A program made the position numbers and the translations under genes. From Propionibacteriaceae bacterium (GTDB taxonomy: Bacteria; Actinomycetota; Actinomycetes; Propionibacteriales; Propionibacteriaceae): 5,712 nt of DNA. Below the pieces are notes generated by a model. That model saw nothing but the letters and a program-made list of their open reading frames with translations, was not told the DNA's origin and did no database searches. Of the stretch, positions 1 to 5,218 are shown piece by piece. Numbering within the stretch: position 1 is the first letter of the stretch; each line of letters starts with the position of its first letter. The stretch is taken from assembly GCA_009787035.1 (NCBI GenBank), contig WRGV01000129.1, positions 1 through 5,712 of the forward strand, in the 5' to 3' direction.

Positions 1-418
1 GGCCGCCGCTGGTGCTGGCCGGGAAGAACTTGACCGTGGTCAGCCCCAGTTCGAGGGCCAGCTGGATCTCCGTGGCCGTCACCGCGCCCGGCAGCGCCAG
101 GACGCCGCGCTGCTGCGCGCGCTCGACGACGGCCCGGCTGATGCCCGGCGAGACGATGAACTGCGCGCCGGCGTCCACCGCCGCGTCCACCTGCTCGGGC
201 GTCAGCACCGTCCCGGCGCCCACGAGAATGTCCCCGCGCGCCGCGACGGCCTTGATCGCGGCGGCCCCGGCGGCCGTCCGGAAGGTGATCTCGGCGACGG
301 GCAATCCGCCCGCCACCAGCGCATCCGCCAGCAGTTCGGCCTGCGGCACGTCGTCCACGACGACGACCGGCACGACGCCGAGTTCACCGATGCGCCCAAG
401 AATGCCGTCCATGTCCAT
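1..418 (-). CDS. eda: 2-dehydro-3-deoxy-phosphogluconate (KDPG/KHG) aldolase, partial
   Basis: Cytoplasmic class I aldolase that cleaves 2-keto-3-deoxy-6-phosphogluconate to pyruvate and glyceraldehyde-3-phosphate (Entner-Doudoroff), or cleaves 4-hydroxy-2-oxoglutarate. The first 139 residues are visible and the 3' end lies beyond the window. Family landmarks appear in the expected order: EITFRT at 43-48 (catalytic Glu and phosphate-side Arg), VGAGTVL at 66-72, SPG at 90-92, PGAVTATE at 110-117, and TVKFFPAS at 128-135, where Lys130 is the Schiff-base lysine. Full-length members have roughly 205-215 residues, so about a third is missing. The start could be ATG 418 or ATG 412. A weak GTAGGG precedes the first and GGGATGG precedes the second; 418 is taken as the longer choice. 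The gene is divergent from the FGGY kinase, which fits a sugar-acid catabolic unit. KDPG versus KHG or KDPGal specificity cannot be read from the sequence. Confidence 0.93.
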   Translation of the reverse strand, partial: MDMDGILGRIGELGVVPVVVVDDVPQAELLADALVAGGLPVAEITFRTAAGAAAIKAVAARGDILVGAGTVLTPEQVDAAVDAGAQFIVSPGISRAVVERAQQRGVLALPGAVTATEIQLALELGLTTVKFFPASTSGG

Positions 419-424
419 CCCTAC

Positions 425-459
425 GAAAATCCCATTTTCACAAGCAGAAACTCTGTTTC
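425..459. promoter_or_regulatory. Two GAAA/TTTC dyads, candidate operator pair
   Basis: Two inverted repeats of similar make-up lie in the divergent gap. The first is GAAAAT-CCC-ATTTTC at 425-439, a perfect 6-base arm. The second is GAAAC-TCT-GTTTC at 447-459, a perfect 5-base arm. Their centres (432 and 453) are 21 bases apart, about two helical turns, so a protein bound to both would sit on the same DNA face. The second dyad would fall in the spacer of a kinase promoter that uses the TATAGT at 464-469. GAAA...TTTC half-sites are used by several sugar-catabolism repressors, including KdgR of the IclR family, but the half-site spacing here (5 and 7 bases) differs from the published KdgR box. 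The regulator is therefore not named; its gene is not in the window. Confidence 0.5.
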
Positions 460-461
460 CG

Positions 462-471
462 ACTATAGTAT
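462..471. promoter_or_regulatory. Symmetric -10 region for divergent promoters
   Basis: ACTATAGT (462-469) is its own reverse complement, so a TATAGT hexamer, 5 of 6 to the TATAAT consensus, is readable on both strands: 464-469 on plus toward the kinase and 467-462 on minus toward eda. The plus copy lies 29 bases before ATG 499, which is reasonable. No good -35 is seen at 16-18 bases on either strand; TTCACA at 437-442 resembles the consensus but sits 21 bases away. The call rests mainly on the AT-rich hexamer in a GC-rich background and on its location. Confidence 0.4.
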
Positions 472-498
472 CAGCCAAGCATCGGGAAGGGTGGGCGC

Positions 499-1938
499 AT
501 GAGGACGCACGCCGGGACGATCCTCGCACTGGAGGCCAGTTCGACGTCCGCCAAGGCCGCGTTGTACGACAGCGCGACGGGTGAGCTGTCCGTCCTCACC
601 GAGCCTTTCCAGCTGAATACGCCCGATCCATCGTGCCGCGGCGCGGACGAGGTCGTCGCGCAGGTGCTCGCGCTCGGCCGCCGACGGCTGGACGGACGCG
701 CGGTCGATCTGGTCACACTCGGCAGCACCTGGCACGGCCTGACGCTGCAAACCCCCGACGGCACCAGCCTGACACCCGTCTTCGGGTGGTCGTATCCCGG
801 CGCGCTCGACATCGAGCGGCAGCTGCGCACCGACACGGAATTCGTCCGCTGGTACTACGCGCGCACGGGATGTCCCGTTTCGGGCAGCTACCCGGCCCTC
901 AAGCTGCTCATGCTGGCCGGCCAGGGCCTCGATCTGACGTCCGGGGTCGTGATGGACGAAGGCTCGGTGCTGTTCCACCGCCTCACCGGCCGCTGCGCGA
1001 CGACGGCACCGCTCGCCTCGGGCACCGGGCTTTTCAGCCTGCGACAAGCCATGTGGGACCACGACGTCATGATCTCGCTCGGCCTGGGACGGCTGCGCCT
1101 GCCGCAGTTGATCGCTCCGCGCCACACGGCACCGCTGGTCAGCTCCGCCGCGCGCGCCCTCGGCCTGCCCACCGGCACGCCGGTGCTGGCACCCGGCCCG
1201 GACGGCGCGCTGAGCCAGCTGGGGGACGACGCCACCATGCCGGGCATCATGACGGCGTCCATGGGCACCAGCGGCGCGCTGCGCCTGGCCATGCAGGCGC
1301 CCGCGCTCACCAAACGCCGCACCACCTGGTGCTATCGCATGCCCTCCGGCTGGTTGGCCGGCGCCGCGACCAGCGGCTGCGGCAACGAGGTCGAGTGGGC
1401 CCGCCGGACGCTGCTGGACGGCGCCCCCTTCGAGACGATTGAGCCCCAACTGCGGCCCGGCCCCCGCGACGTCCCCACGTTTTTGCCGTTTCACTTCGGC
1501 GAACGCACCCCAGGATGGCACAGCCGCCGTCCGGCCGGCATCGTCGGGCTCACGTCGCGCCACGACCCGATCGACCTGTACCAGGGCGTGCTGCAGGGCG
1601 TGGTGTTCAACCTGCGGCAGGGCTTCGACGAGCTCGTCGCGCTGGTCGGACGGCCGTCGTGCGTCCGCCTGTCCGGGGGCGTCCTCGACTCGGCGTTTTG
1701 GACGCAGCTGGTCGCCGACACCCTCGGCATCAATCTGGAGGTGTCACCGCAGCAGCACGCATCGCTGGTCGGCGCCGTCCGCCTGGGCCTGTCGGCCGAG
1801 GGCATGGACGACGCCGCACCGGGCCTGTCGGAGGCCTCGGCCGGCGTCGTCCAACCCAACCCCGATCTCGCCGACTACTACCAGGAGCGGTATGCGGCCT
1901 ATCGGGCGGCCTATGATCACACGGTGATCACGGATTGA
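499..1938 (+). CDS. FGGY-family carbohydrate kinase, gluconokinase-like
   Basis: Cytoplasmic ATP-dependent sugar or sugar-acid kinase of 479 residues, the usual FGGY length. The N-terminal phosphate loop is ILALEASSTSAKAALYD (8-24). The catalytic base region is PGPDGALSQLG (232-242) with Asp235; a Gly after this Asp is more typical of gluconate-type members than of xylulose- or glycerol-type kinases. SMGTSGA (254-260) forms the second phosphate motif. LPFHFGERTPGW (329-340) and the adenosine motif LSGGVLDSAFW (391-401) with QLVADTLG after it complete the C-terminal ATPase lobe. The start is supported by GGGAAGG at 484-490, 8 bases before ATG 499. It diverges from the KDPG aldolase, so gluconate to 6-phosphogluconate is the simplest role, but the substrate is inferred. 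Residue 12 is Glu where many family members have Asp. The stop TGA (1936-1938) directly abuts the metQ stop on the other strand. Confidence 0.88.
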   Translation: MRTHAGTILALEASSTSAKAALYDSATGELSVLTEPFQLNTPDPSCRGADEVVAQVLALGRRRLDGRAVDLVTLGSTWHGLTLQTPDGTSLTPVFGWSYPGALDIERQLRTDTEFVRWYYARTGCPVSGSYPALKLLMLAGQGLDLTSGVVMDEGSVLFHRLTGRCATTAPLASGTGLFSLRQAMWDHDVMISLGLGRLRLPQLIAPRHTAPLVSSAARALGLPTGTPVLAPGPDGALSQLGDDATMPGIMTASMGTSGALRLAMQAPALTKRRTTWCYRMPSGWLAGAATSGCGNEVEWARRTLLDGAPFETIEPQLRPGPRDVPTFLPFHFGERTPGWHSRRPAGIVGLTSRHDPIDLYQGVLQGVVFNLRQGFDELVALVGRPSCVRLSGGVLDSAFWTQLVADTLGINLEVSPQQHASLVGAVRLGLSAEGMDDAAPGLSEASAGVVQPNPDLADYYQERYAAYRAAYDHTVITD

Positions 1939-1941
1939 TCA
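1914..1941. terminator. TGATCA cluster, possible bidirectional U-less hairpin at convergent gene ends
   Basis: TGATCA occurs at 1914-1919, 1925-1930 and 1936-1941, each 11 bases after the last. The first two lie within TGATCAC-ACG-GTGATCA (1914-1930), a perfect 7-base stem with a 3-base loop, and the hairpin reads the same from both strands. The third copy contains both stop codons, TGA of the kinase on plus and TGA of metQ on minus. No T-tract follows on either strand, so it would be a U-less hairpin of the type proposed for some actinobacteria. Its termination activity is uncertain. Confidence 0.3.
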
Positions 1942-2781
1942 GAACGCCGGAATCACCGCACCGTTGGGCCAGGTCTTCAGGATGAACTGCTTGACCTGGT
2001 CGGAATGCAGCAGCGCGTTGAGCTCGACGAGCGCGGGATTGTCCTTGTCAGCCTCGCGAACCACGAGCATGTTGGCGTACGGGTTGTTCGTGCCCGACTC
2101 CAGCGCCAGCGCATCCTTGGCCGGGTTGAGACCGGCCTCGATCGCGTAGTTGCCGTTGATCACGGCGAGATCGAGATCGGGCAGCGACCGGGTCAGCTGC
2201 TCGGCCGCGATCTCCTGGAACTTGAGGTTCTTCGGGTTGGTCGCGATGTCGAGCAGCGTGGCATCGTCGCTGCCCGTGTCCTTGAGCGTGATCAGGCCCT
2301 GCGCGGCGAGCAGCTTGAGCGCGCGTCCCTCGTTCGCCGGATCGTTGGGCACGCCCACCAGGCCGCCATTCGGCACGTCCGCCAGGCTCGTGACCTTCTT
2401 CGAGTAGACGCCCAGCGGCTCGATATGCACACCGGGGAACGCATAGAACTTGTAGCCAAACTGCTGTTCCTGCGATTCCAGGTACGGCAGGTGCTGGAAG
2501 TAGTTGCCGTTGAGCGTGCCGTCCTGCAGCGCCTTGTTGGGCAGGACGTAGTCGCTGTACTGCACGATCTTGATGTTGAGGCCGTGCGCGGCTGCCAGGT
2601 TGTCCTGCACGTACTGCAGGATCACGGCGTGCGGTGTCGGCGAGGCGCCGATCGTCAGCGTCGTGATGCCGCCCGAGGACGCGGTGGTGGTGGTCGCGTT
2701 GGTGTTGGCGCCGCAGGCGGTCAGTACCGTCGTGGCGGCGATCGCCGCGACGGCGATGGCGAGGAGCTTGTGGGTACGCAT
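1939..2781 (-). CDS. metQ: Methionine ABC transporter substrate-binding lipoprotein (NlpA/MetQ family)
   Basis: Extracellular lipid-anchored binding protein that delivers methionine (D- or L-) to the MetNI complex. It has 280 residues. A signal peptide has basic MRTHK, a hydrophobic stretch to about residue 20, and lipobox LTAC with the lipidated Cys23, followed by a Thr/Ser/Asn-rich linker (26-38). The mature part shows NlpA-family landmarks: LTIGASPTPHAVIL (42-55), NGNYFQHLPYL (91-101), HIEPLGVYS (119-127), VPNDPANEGRAL (144-155) and LAVINGNYAIEAG (205-217). These line ligand-contact regions in known MetQ structures. The start is supported by AGGAAAGG (2797-2790), 8 bases upstream. It is the last gene of metN-metI-metQ, 42 bases after metI. 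Its stop touches the kinase stop on the opposite strand. Methionine as ligand is inferred from family and operon; some NlpA members bind dipeptides or methionine analogues. Confidence 0.93.
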   Translation of the reverse strand: MRTHKLLAIAVAAIAATTVLTACGANTNATTTTASSGGITTLTIGASPTPHAVILQYVQDNLAAAHGLNIKIVQYSDYVLPNKALQDGTLNGNYFQHLPYLESQEQQFGYKFYAFPGVHIEPLGVYSKKVTSLADVPNGGLVGVPNDPANEGRALKLLAAQGLITLKDTGSDDATLLDIATNPKNLKFQEIAAEQLTRSLPDLDLAVINGNYAIEAGLNPAKDALALESGTNNPYANMLVVREADKDNPALVELNALLHSDQVKQFILKTWPNGAVIPAF

Positions 2782-2823
2782 GGGTGGAACCTTTCCTGAG
2801 AGGATTTGTCGGGTGGGATTTGA

Positions 2824-3498
2824 TCAATGGGTGTGGTCGAGAAGTCGCACGATCGCGTCGCCGATCACCTGGAACGACTCCACGATGATCACGGCCGCGA
2901 TCACGACGAAGATCATGACGTCGAGCATGTAGCGCGAATAGCCGTAGTTGTACAGCAGCGCGCCCAGGCCCTCGCCGCCGATCGTGCCGGTGATCATCGA
3001 GTAGCCGGTCAAGGTGGTGACCGTCACGGTCGCCGCCGCCACGAGGGCGGGCAACGACTCGCGCACAAGCACGTCGAAGGCGACACGTGACTTGCTGGCC
3101 CCCACCATGAGCGCGGCTTCGACCTTTCCAGGTTTGACAGCGAACAGGGCGTTCTCCACGAGACGGGCATAGAAGGGAATGGCGCCGAGCGCCAGCGGCA
3201 GGATCTCGGCGTACCACCCCAGGGTGGTGCCGACGACCCAGCGCGTGACCGGCAACAGCAATACGAGCAGCGCGATGAACGGGATCGCGCGGCCCAGGCT
3301 GACGATCACCGACAGGATCGCGTGCGCGATGCGGTTCGGACGAAGGCCCGTGGGGCTGACCACGTACGCCAGCAGGCCGATCGGCAGACCCACGATGAAC
3401 GCAATCAGCGCGGCAAAGATCACCTGGCCGAGCGTCTGGTAGATCGCGCTCCAGCCGTACATCTGAATGGCCGGGTTCAGCTGATAACCGAAGATCAT
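2824..3498 (-). CDS. metI: Methionine ABC transporter permease
   Basis: Inner-membrane permease of the MetNIQ importer, 224 residues, close to the usual 215-220. About five hydrophobic segments are seen near residues 24-46, 59-82, 97-119, 148-170 and 193-216. The cytoplasmic coupling loop that docks on the ATPase is the EAA motif EAALMVGASKSRVAFDVLVR (127-146). The glycine-rich stretch TGTIGGEGLGALLYNYGY (170-187) is typical of MetI. The ATG at 3498 overlaps the metN stop by 4 bases (ATGA), and a full AGGAGG sits 7 bases upstream, so translation is probably coupled to metN. It forms a dimer with two MetN subunits. The assignment is firm; the substrate is inferred from the operon. Confidence 0.93.
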   Translation of the reverse strand: MIFGYQLNPAIQMYGWSAIYQTLGQVIFAALIAFIVGLPIGLLAYVVSPTGLRPNRIAHAILSVIVSLGRAIPFIALLVLLLPVTRWVVGTTLGWYAEILPLALGAIPFYARLVENALFAVKPGKVEAALMVGASKSRVAFDVLVRESLPALVAAATVTVTTLTGYSMITGTIGGEGLGALLYNYGYSRYMLDVMIFVVIAAVIIVESFQVIGDAIVRLLDHTH

Positions 3499-4529
3499 CG
3501 CACGTCCTCCTGCTCATCGGCGGCGTCCCACGGGACGTCGGATTCTTCGGTCTCATCGACCACCTCGACGTAGACCCCGCCCTGGCGCAGGCGCGCGATC
3601 ACCGCGTCGCGGCGATCGGCGATCACGGACACCTGGAAGCGCCCGATCCGCTCGCCATCGATCGTCTCGATCGTGCCGGCCTGGACGTGGACGTCGTCAC
3701 CCTCGGCCAGCAGCAGCCGCATGACCGTGTCGATCGAGGCGCCGCGGGTCGACGAGGACAGCTCCAGCTGCGCACGCTCGACGCCGATCGGCGTCTCGGG
3801 CAACGGGATCAGCGATCGGGCCAGGCGGCTGCCGTGATCGGCGATCACGTCGGCGACGCGCCCCGACTGCACGATGCGGCCGTGGCTGAGCAGCGTGACC
3901 GAGTCGCAGACCTGACGCACGACCGACATCTCGTGCGTGATGATCAGCACGGTCAGGCCGAGCCGATCGCGCACCTGTCTGATCAGTTCGAGGATGTGCC
4001 GCGTGGTCTCCCAGTCGAGCGCCGAGCTGGGCTCGTCGCACAGCAGGACGGACGGCTCCCCGGCCAGGGCCCGGGCGATGCCGACGCGCTGGCGCTGCCC
4101 GCCGGACAGGTGCGCCGGGTACGCCTTGGCGCGGTCGCCCAGCCCGACCAGATCGAGCAGCTGGCGCGCGCGCTCGTCCGCCTCGCGGCGCGACTTCCCG
4201 GCCACGCGCAGCGGATAGGCCACGTTGGCCAGCGCCGTGCGGGCGTCCAGCAGGTTGACGTCCTGGAAAACCATGCCGATGCGCCGACGCTGCCTGCGCA
4301 GGTCGTCCGGACGCAGGCCCACCAGCTCCTGGTCGTCGATGACGATCGAACCCTCATCGGGCGGTTCCAGCGCCGTCAGGCAGCGGATGAGCGTGCTCTT
4401 GCCGGCGCCGGACGGGCCGACGATGCCGTGGATCACGCCGTCGGGAACCGTCAGCGTGATGCCGTCCAACGCGGTCACCTCGCCGTCCGAGGAGTGATAG
4501 ACCTTGCGCAGATTGGTCAAAGTGATCAT
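3495..4529 (-). CDS. metN: Methionine ABC transporter ATP-binding protein with C-terminal NIL domain
   Basis: Cytoplasmic ATPase of the methionine importer, 344 residues. Nucleotide-binding domain: Walker A GPSGAGKST (38-46), Q-loop MVFQD with Gln89, signature LSGGQRQRVG (141-150), Walker B VLLCDEP (161-167) with catalytic Glu166, SALD (169-172) and switch His199 in ITHE. Residues about 265-325 match the position and style of the NIL (ACT-like) regulatory domain, which in E. coli MetN binds internal methionine and shuts the transporter (transinhibition). The last 20 residues are very acidic (DETEESDVPWDAADEQ). The ATG at 4529 is chosen because MITLTNLRKVY begins the family's normal first strand and AGAAGG (4541-4536) lies 6 bases upstream. 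An in-frame extension to 4628 adds 33 residues without family character. First gene of metNIQ, preceded by a long leader. Confidence 0.95.
   Translation of the reverse strand: MITLTNLRKVYHSSDGEVTALDGITLTVPDGVIHGIVGPSGAGKSTLIRCLTALEPPDEGSIVIDDQELVGLRPDDLRRQRRRIGMVFQDVNLLDARTALANVAYPLRVAGKSRREADERARQLLDLVGLGDRAKAYPAHLSGGQRQRVGIARALAGEPSVLLCDEPSSALDWETTRHILELIRQVRDRLGLTVLIITHEMSVVRQVCDSVTLLSHGRIVQSGRVADVIADHGSRLARSLIPLPETPIGVERAQLELSSSTRGASIDTVMRLLLAEGDDVHVQAGTIETIDGERIGRFQVSVIADRRDAVIARLRQGGVYVEVVDETEESDVPWDAADEQEDVR
3506..3511 (-). promoter_or_regulatory. Consensus Shine-Dalgarno for metI inside the metN 3' end
   Basis: AGGAGG on the minus strand lies 7 bases before the metI ATG (3498) and inside the last metN codons. 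With the ATGA stop/start overlap it fixes the metI start and suggests re-initiation by ribosomes finishing metN, giving matched ATPase and permease amounts. Confidence 0.8.
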
Positions 4530-4655
4530 GAAATGCCTTCTGGGGCTGGAATTGTGCGATGAGGACGTGGTTCCGCGCGACTGGCTGCGATGACACCAGA
4601 CCCATGCCGGATCAAGGAGTGGGCACATCCTCGACGGGTAAGCCCAGATCGCCGT

Positions 4656-4754
4656 TCAGCCGCGCAGTGACATTCGCGACAGCGACATTCGCATCGACAT
4701 TCGACACGCCGGAGCCACCACGCGGCTCCCCCACAGGCGTGCAATGTCGGACAT
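4656..4754 (-). CDS. Candidate methionine-rich leader peptide of metNIQ
   Basis: Short reading frame of 32 codons ending TGA at 4658-4656. The C-terminal half reads CRMSMRMSLSRMSLRG, with four Met (19, 21, 23 and 28) in ten residues besides the initiator, far above the few percent normal for a protein. It lies in the leader of the methionine importer operon and ends 126 bases before metN. There is no Shine-Dalgarno; instead ATG 4754 is 7 bases after the -10 hexamer TAGCAT, so transcription could begin at or beside the ATG and give a leaderless message. An upstream in-frame ATG at 4763 would overlap the -10. Actinobacteria are known to use leaderless cysteine-rich peptides as attenuators of sulfur genes; a methionine version is inference here. 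It may alternatively be non-coding DNA with repeated GACATTCG words. Confidence 0.45.
   Translation of the reverse strand: MSDIARLWGSRVVAPACRMSMRMSLSRMSLRG
4669..4703. repeat. Three GACATTCG direct repeats
   Basis: GACATTCG occurs at 4669-4676, 4684-4691 and 4696-4703 (plus-strand reading), with start-to-start distances of 15 and 12 bases. On the minus strand the units read CGAATGTC and supply Met and Ser codons of the candidate leader peptide, since both distances are multiples of three. They may be a coding consequence or regulator half-sites. Confidence 0.6.
4711..4729 (-). other. Strong hairpin in the met leader
   Basis: On the minus strand GGAGCCGC-GTG-GTGGCTCC forms an 8-pair stem (one G.U) with a 3-base loop. 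It lies inside the candidate leader peptide frame, just before the methionine codons. No U-tract follows, so it is not a standard terminator; it could act as a pausing signal. Confidence 0.5.
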
Positions 4755-4761
4755 GGCCCTC

Positions 4762-4790
4762 ATGCTAGCCCATCGCCGCAACCGTTCGCA
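4762..4790 (-). promoter_or_regulatory. Candidate promoter of the metNIQ operon
   Basis: TAGCAT at 4767-4762 on the minus strand fits the actinobacterial TANNNT -10 pattern and is followed after 7 bases by ATG 4754. The expected -35 position (4790-4785, TGCGAA at 17-base spacing) matches the consensus poorly. Just downstream, ATGTC-C-GACAT on the minus strand (4754-4744) is a perfect 5-base dyad around the predicted start point and could be an operator. Confidence 0.4.
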
Positions 4791-4918
4791 TCCTGAACCG
4801 CACGTGACCGCGATGTGAGACGGCGCCGTCGGACGGCCCCGGGCTGGCGCAGGCCGCGGGCCGTGCCGTATTGTGGTGGGGCATCGCTGTGCGTTGCGGG
4901 CGGTCGGTGCACCCGACT
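4768..4918. other. Divergent intergenic region between met leader and tRNA-Gly
   Basis: No gene is seen. The stretch holds a perfect 12-base palindrome GACGGCGCCGTC (4819-4830), a pair of 7-base inverted arms ACGGCCC (4833-4839) and GGGCCGT (4858-4864), and a possible tRNA promoter -10, TATTGT, at 4869-4874 with no convincing -35. Palindromes of this kind arise easily in GC-rich DNA. Confidence 0.4.
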
Positions 4919-4989
4919 GCGGGCGTAGCTCAATGGTAGAGCGCCAGCTTCCCAAGCTGGACACGCGGGTTCGATTCCCGTCGCCCGCT
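4919..4989 (+). tRNA. tRNA-Gly (anticodon CCC)
   Basis: All four arms can be folded. The acceptor GCGGGCG (4919-4925) pairs with CGCCCGC (4982-4988). D-stem GCTC/GAGC closes loop AATGGTA. Anticodon stem CCAGC/GCTGG closes loop TTCCCAA with anticodon CCC at 4951-4953. The variable loop is ACAC, and the T-arm is GCGGG-TTCGATT-CCCGT. The discriminator base is T (4989), usual for bacterial tRNA-Gly. The total is 71 bases. The 3' CCA is not encoded, since the following bases are CCC, so it must be added enzymatically. CCC reads the codon GGG. Confidence 0.97.
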
Positions 4990-5178
4990 CCCGTGCTGTT
5001 TCGCCCATCTACAAGGGTGAACACTCAGTTCTCCCCCTGGCTCCCGTGAGGGCCAAAGGCTCCAAGGAGCCCATTCAAACACCACCTCCGTGTATGGATC
5101 GTGTACGCAGGTTCGCAGCCATGGGTTCCACAACAGAGGATGATCGCACACGACGGGCCTTCGATCTCGTCCGACGAC
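4990..5178. other. Gene-free spacer between tRNA-Gly and the toxin-antitoxin module
   Basis: No coding region is convincing on either strand. Its composition is visibly lower in G+C than the flanking genes. It contains a short inverted repeat GGCTCC-AA-GGAGCC (5058-5071) that could fold as a 5-pair stem with loop CAAG. This might end the tRNA transcript, but no T-tract follows. No integrase gene or second tRNA-end copy (attachment repeat) is seen within the window. Confidence 0.4.
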
Positions 5179-5199
5179 TTGTCTGACACTGTCAGACAA
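5179..5199. promoter_or_regulatory. 21-base palindrome, probable antitoxin autoregulatory operator
   Basis: Two perfect 10-base arms, TTGTCTGACA and TGTCAGACAA, flank a single C. The left arm contains the proposed -35 of the antitoxin promoter, so binding by antitoxin or toxin-antitoxin complex would block RNA polymerase. This is the usual logic of Phd/YefM and VapB modules, though here it is inferred from position and symmetry. Confidence 0.75.
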
Positions 5200-5211
5200 T
5201 CTGTGTACGCT
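5183..5211 (+). promoter_or_regulatory. Promoter of the toxin-antitoxin operon, leaderless geometry
   Basis: CTGACA (5183-5188) is 5 of 6 to the -35 consensus. A 17-base spacer leads to TACGCT (5206-5211), a TANNNT -10. Seven bases later is ATG 5219, so transcription probably starts at or next to the ATG. This spacing chooses ATG 5219 over the in-frame GTG at 5213, which overlaps no Shine-Dalgarno and sits too close to the -10. Confidence 0.65.
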
Positions 5212-5218
5212 GGTGCTC

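Larger units (their letters stand above)
4530..4755 (-). promoter_or_regulatory. Long 5' leader of metNIQ with possible alternative pairing
   Basis: About 225 bases separate the proposed transcription start from the metN ATG. In RNA order the leader contains a hairpin (4729-4711), the methionine codons of the leader peptide (4700-4671), and two pairings that cross each other. Helix A joins 4667-4657, spanning the peptide's last codons and stop, with 4587-4573: 11 pairs with a 4-base bulge and one G.U. Helix B joins GAGGATGTG at 4632-4624 with CACGTCCTC at 4569-4561: 9 pairs with one G.U. A ribosome held on the methionine codons or at the stop would cover the 5' arm of A. No U-tract terminator and no clear blocking of the metN Shine-Dalgarno were found, so any mechanism is open. 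The pairings were found by eye in GC-rich sequence and could be chance. Confidence 0.4.

Noticed and set aside
12..584. 190-residue plus-strand frame across eda and the divergent promoter
   Set aside because: It is antisense to eda, Ser/Thr/Ala-rich with no domain, and crosses the divergent promoter into the kinase out of frame.
463..1563. 366-residue minus-strand frame opposite the kinase
   Set aside because: Shadow frame in GC-rich DNA: low-complexity, rich in Ala, Gly, Arg and Gln, no domain. The opposite strand has clear FGGY motifs throughout.
2048..3556. 502-residue minus-strand frame spanning metI and metQ
   Set aside because: It is the out-of-frame reading of metI and metQ, Arg/Pro/Ala-rich with no domain, and it crosses the Shine-Dalgarno of metQ.
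3687..4562. 291-residue plus-strand frame opposite metN
   Set aside because: Antisense shadow of a complete ABC ATPase, with composition typical of the reverse frame of GC-rich genes.
4530..4628. 33-residue N-terminal extension of MetN
   Set aside because: The extension (MCPLLDPAWVW...) has no ABC-ATPase character. The ATG at 4529 has a Shine-Dalgarno at 6 bases and begins at the family's normal first strand.
4530..4755. SAM riboswitch (SAM-I or SAM-IV class) in the metNIQ leader
   Set aside because: A GGAACCACGTCC stretch and a GTCATCGC stretch faintly recall core pieces, but the conserved GGCAACC core, the k-turn and the closing helix could not be assembled. A covariance-model search would decide this.
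4819..4864. GC-rich palindromes as a terminator or operator
   Set aside because: GACGGCGCCGTC and the ACGGCCC/GGGCCGT arms have no T-tract and no clear promoter relation. They are easily produced by chance in this composition.
4656..5024. 122-residue minus-strand frame across the tRNA and the met leader
   Set aside because: It runs antisense through the tRNA gene and has no recognisable domain. Only its last 32 codons, downstream of the met promoter, are considered as a leader peptide.
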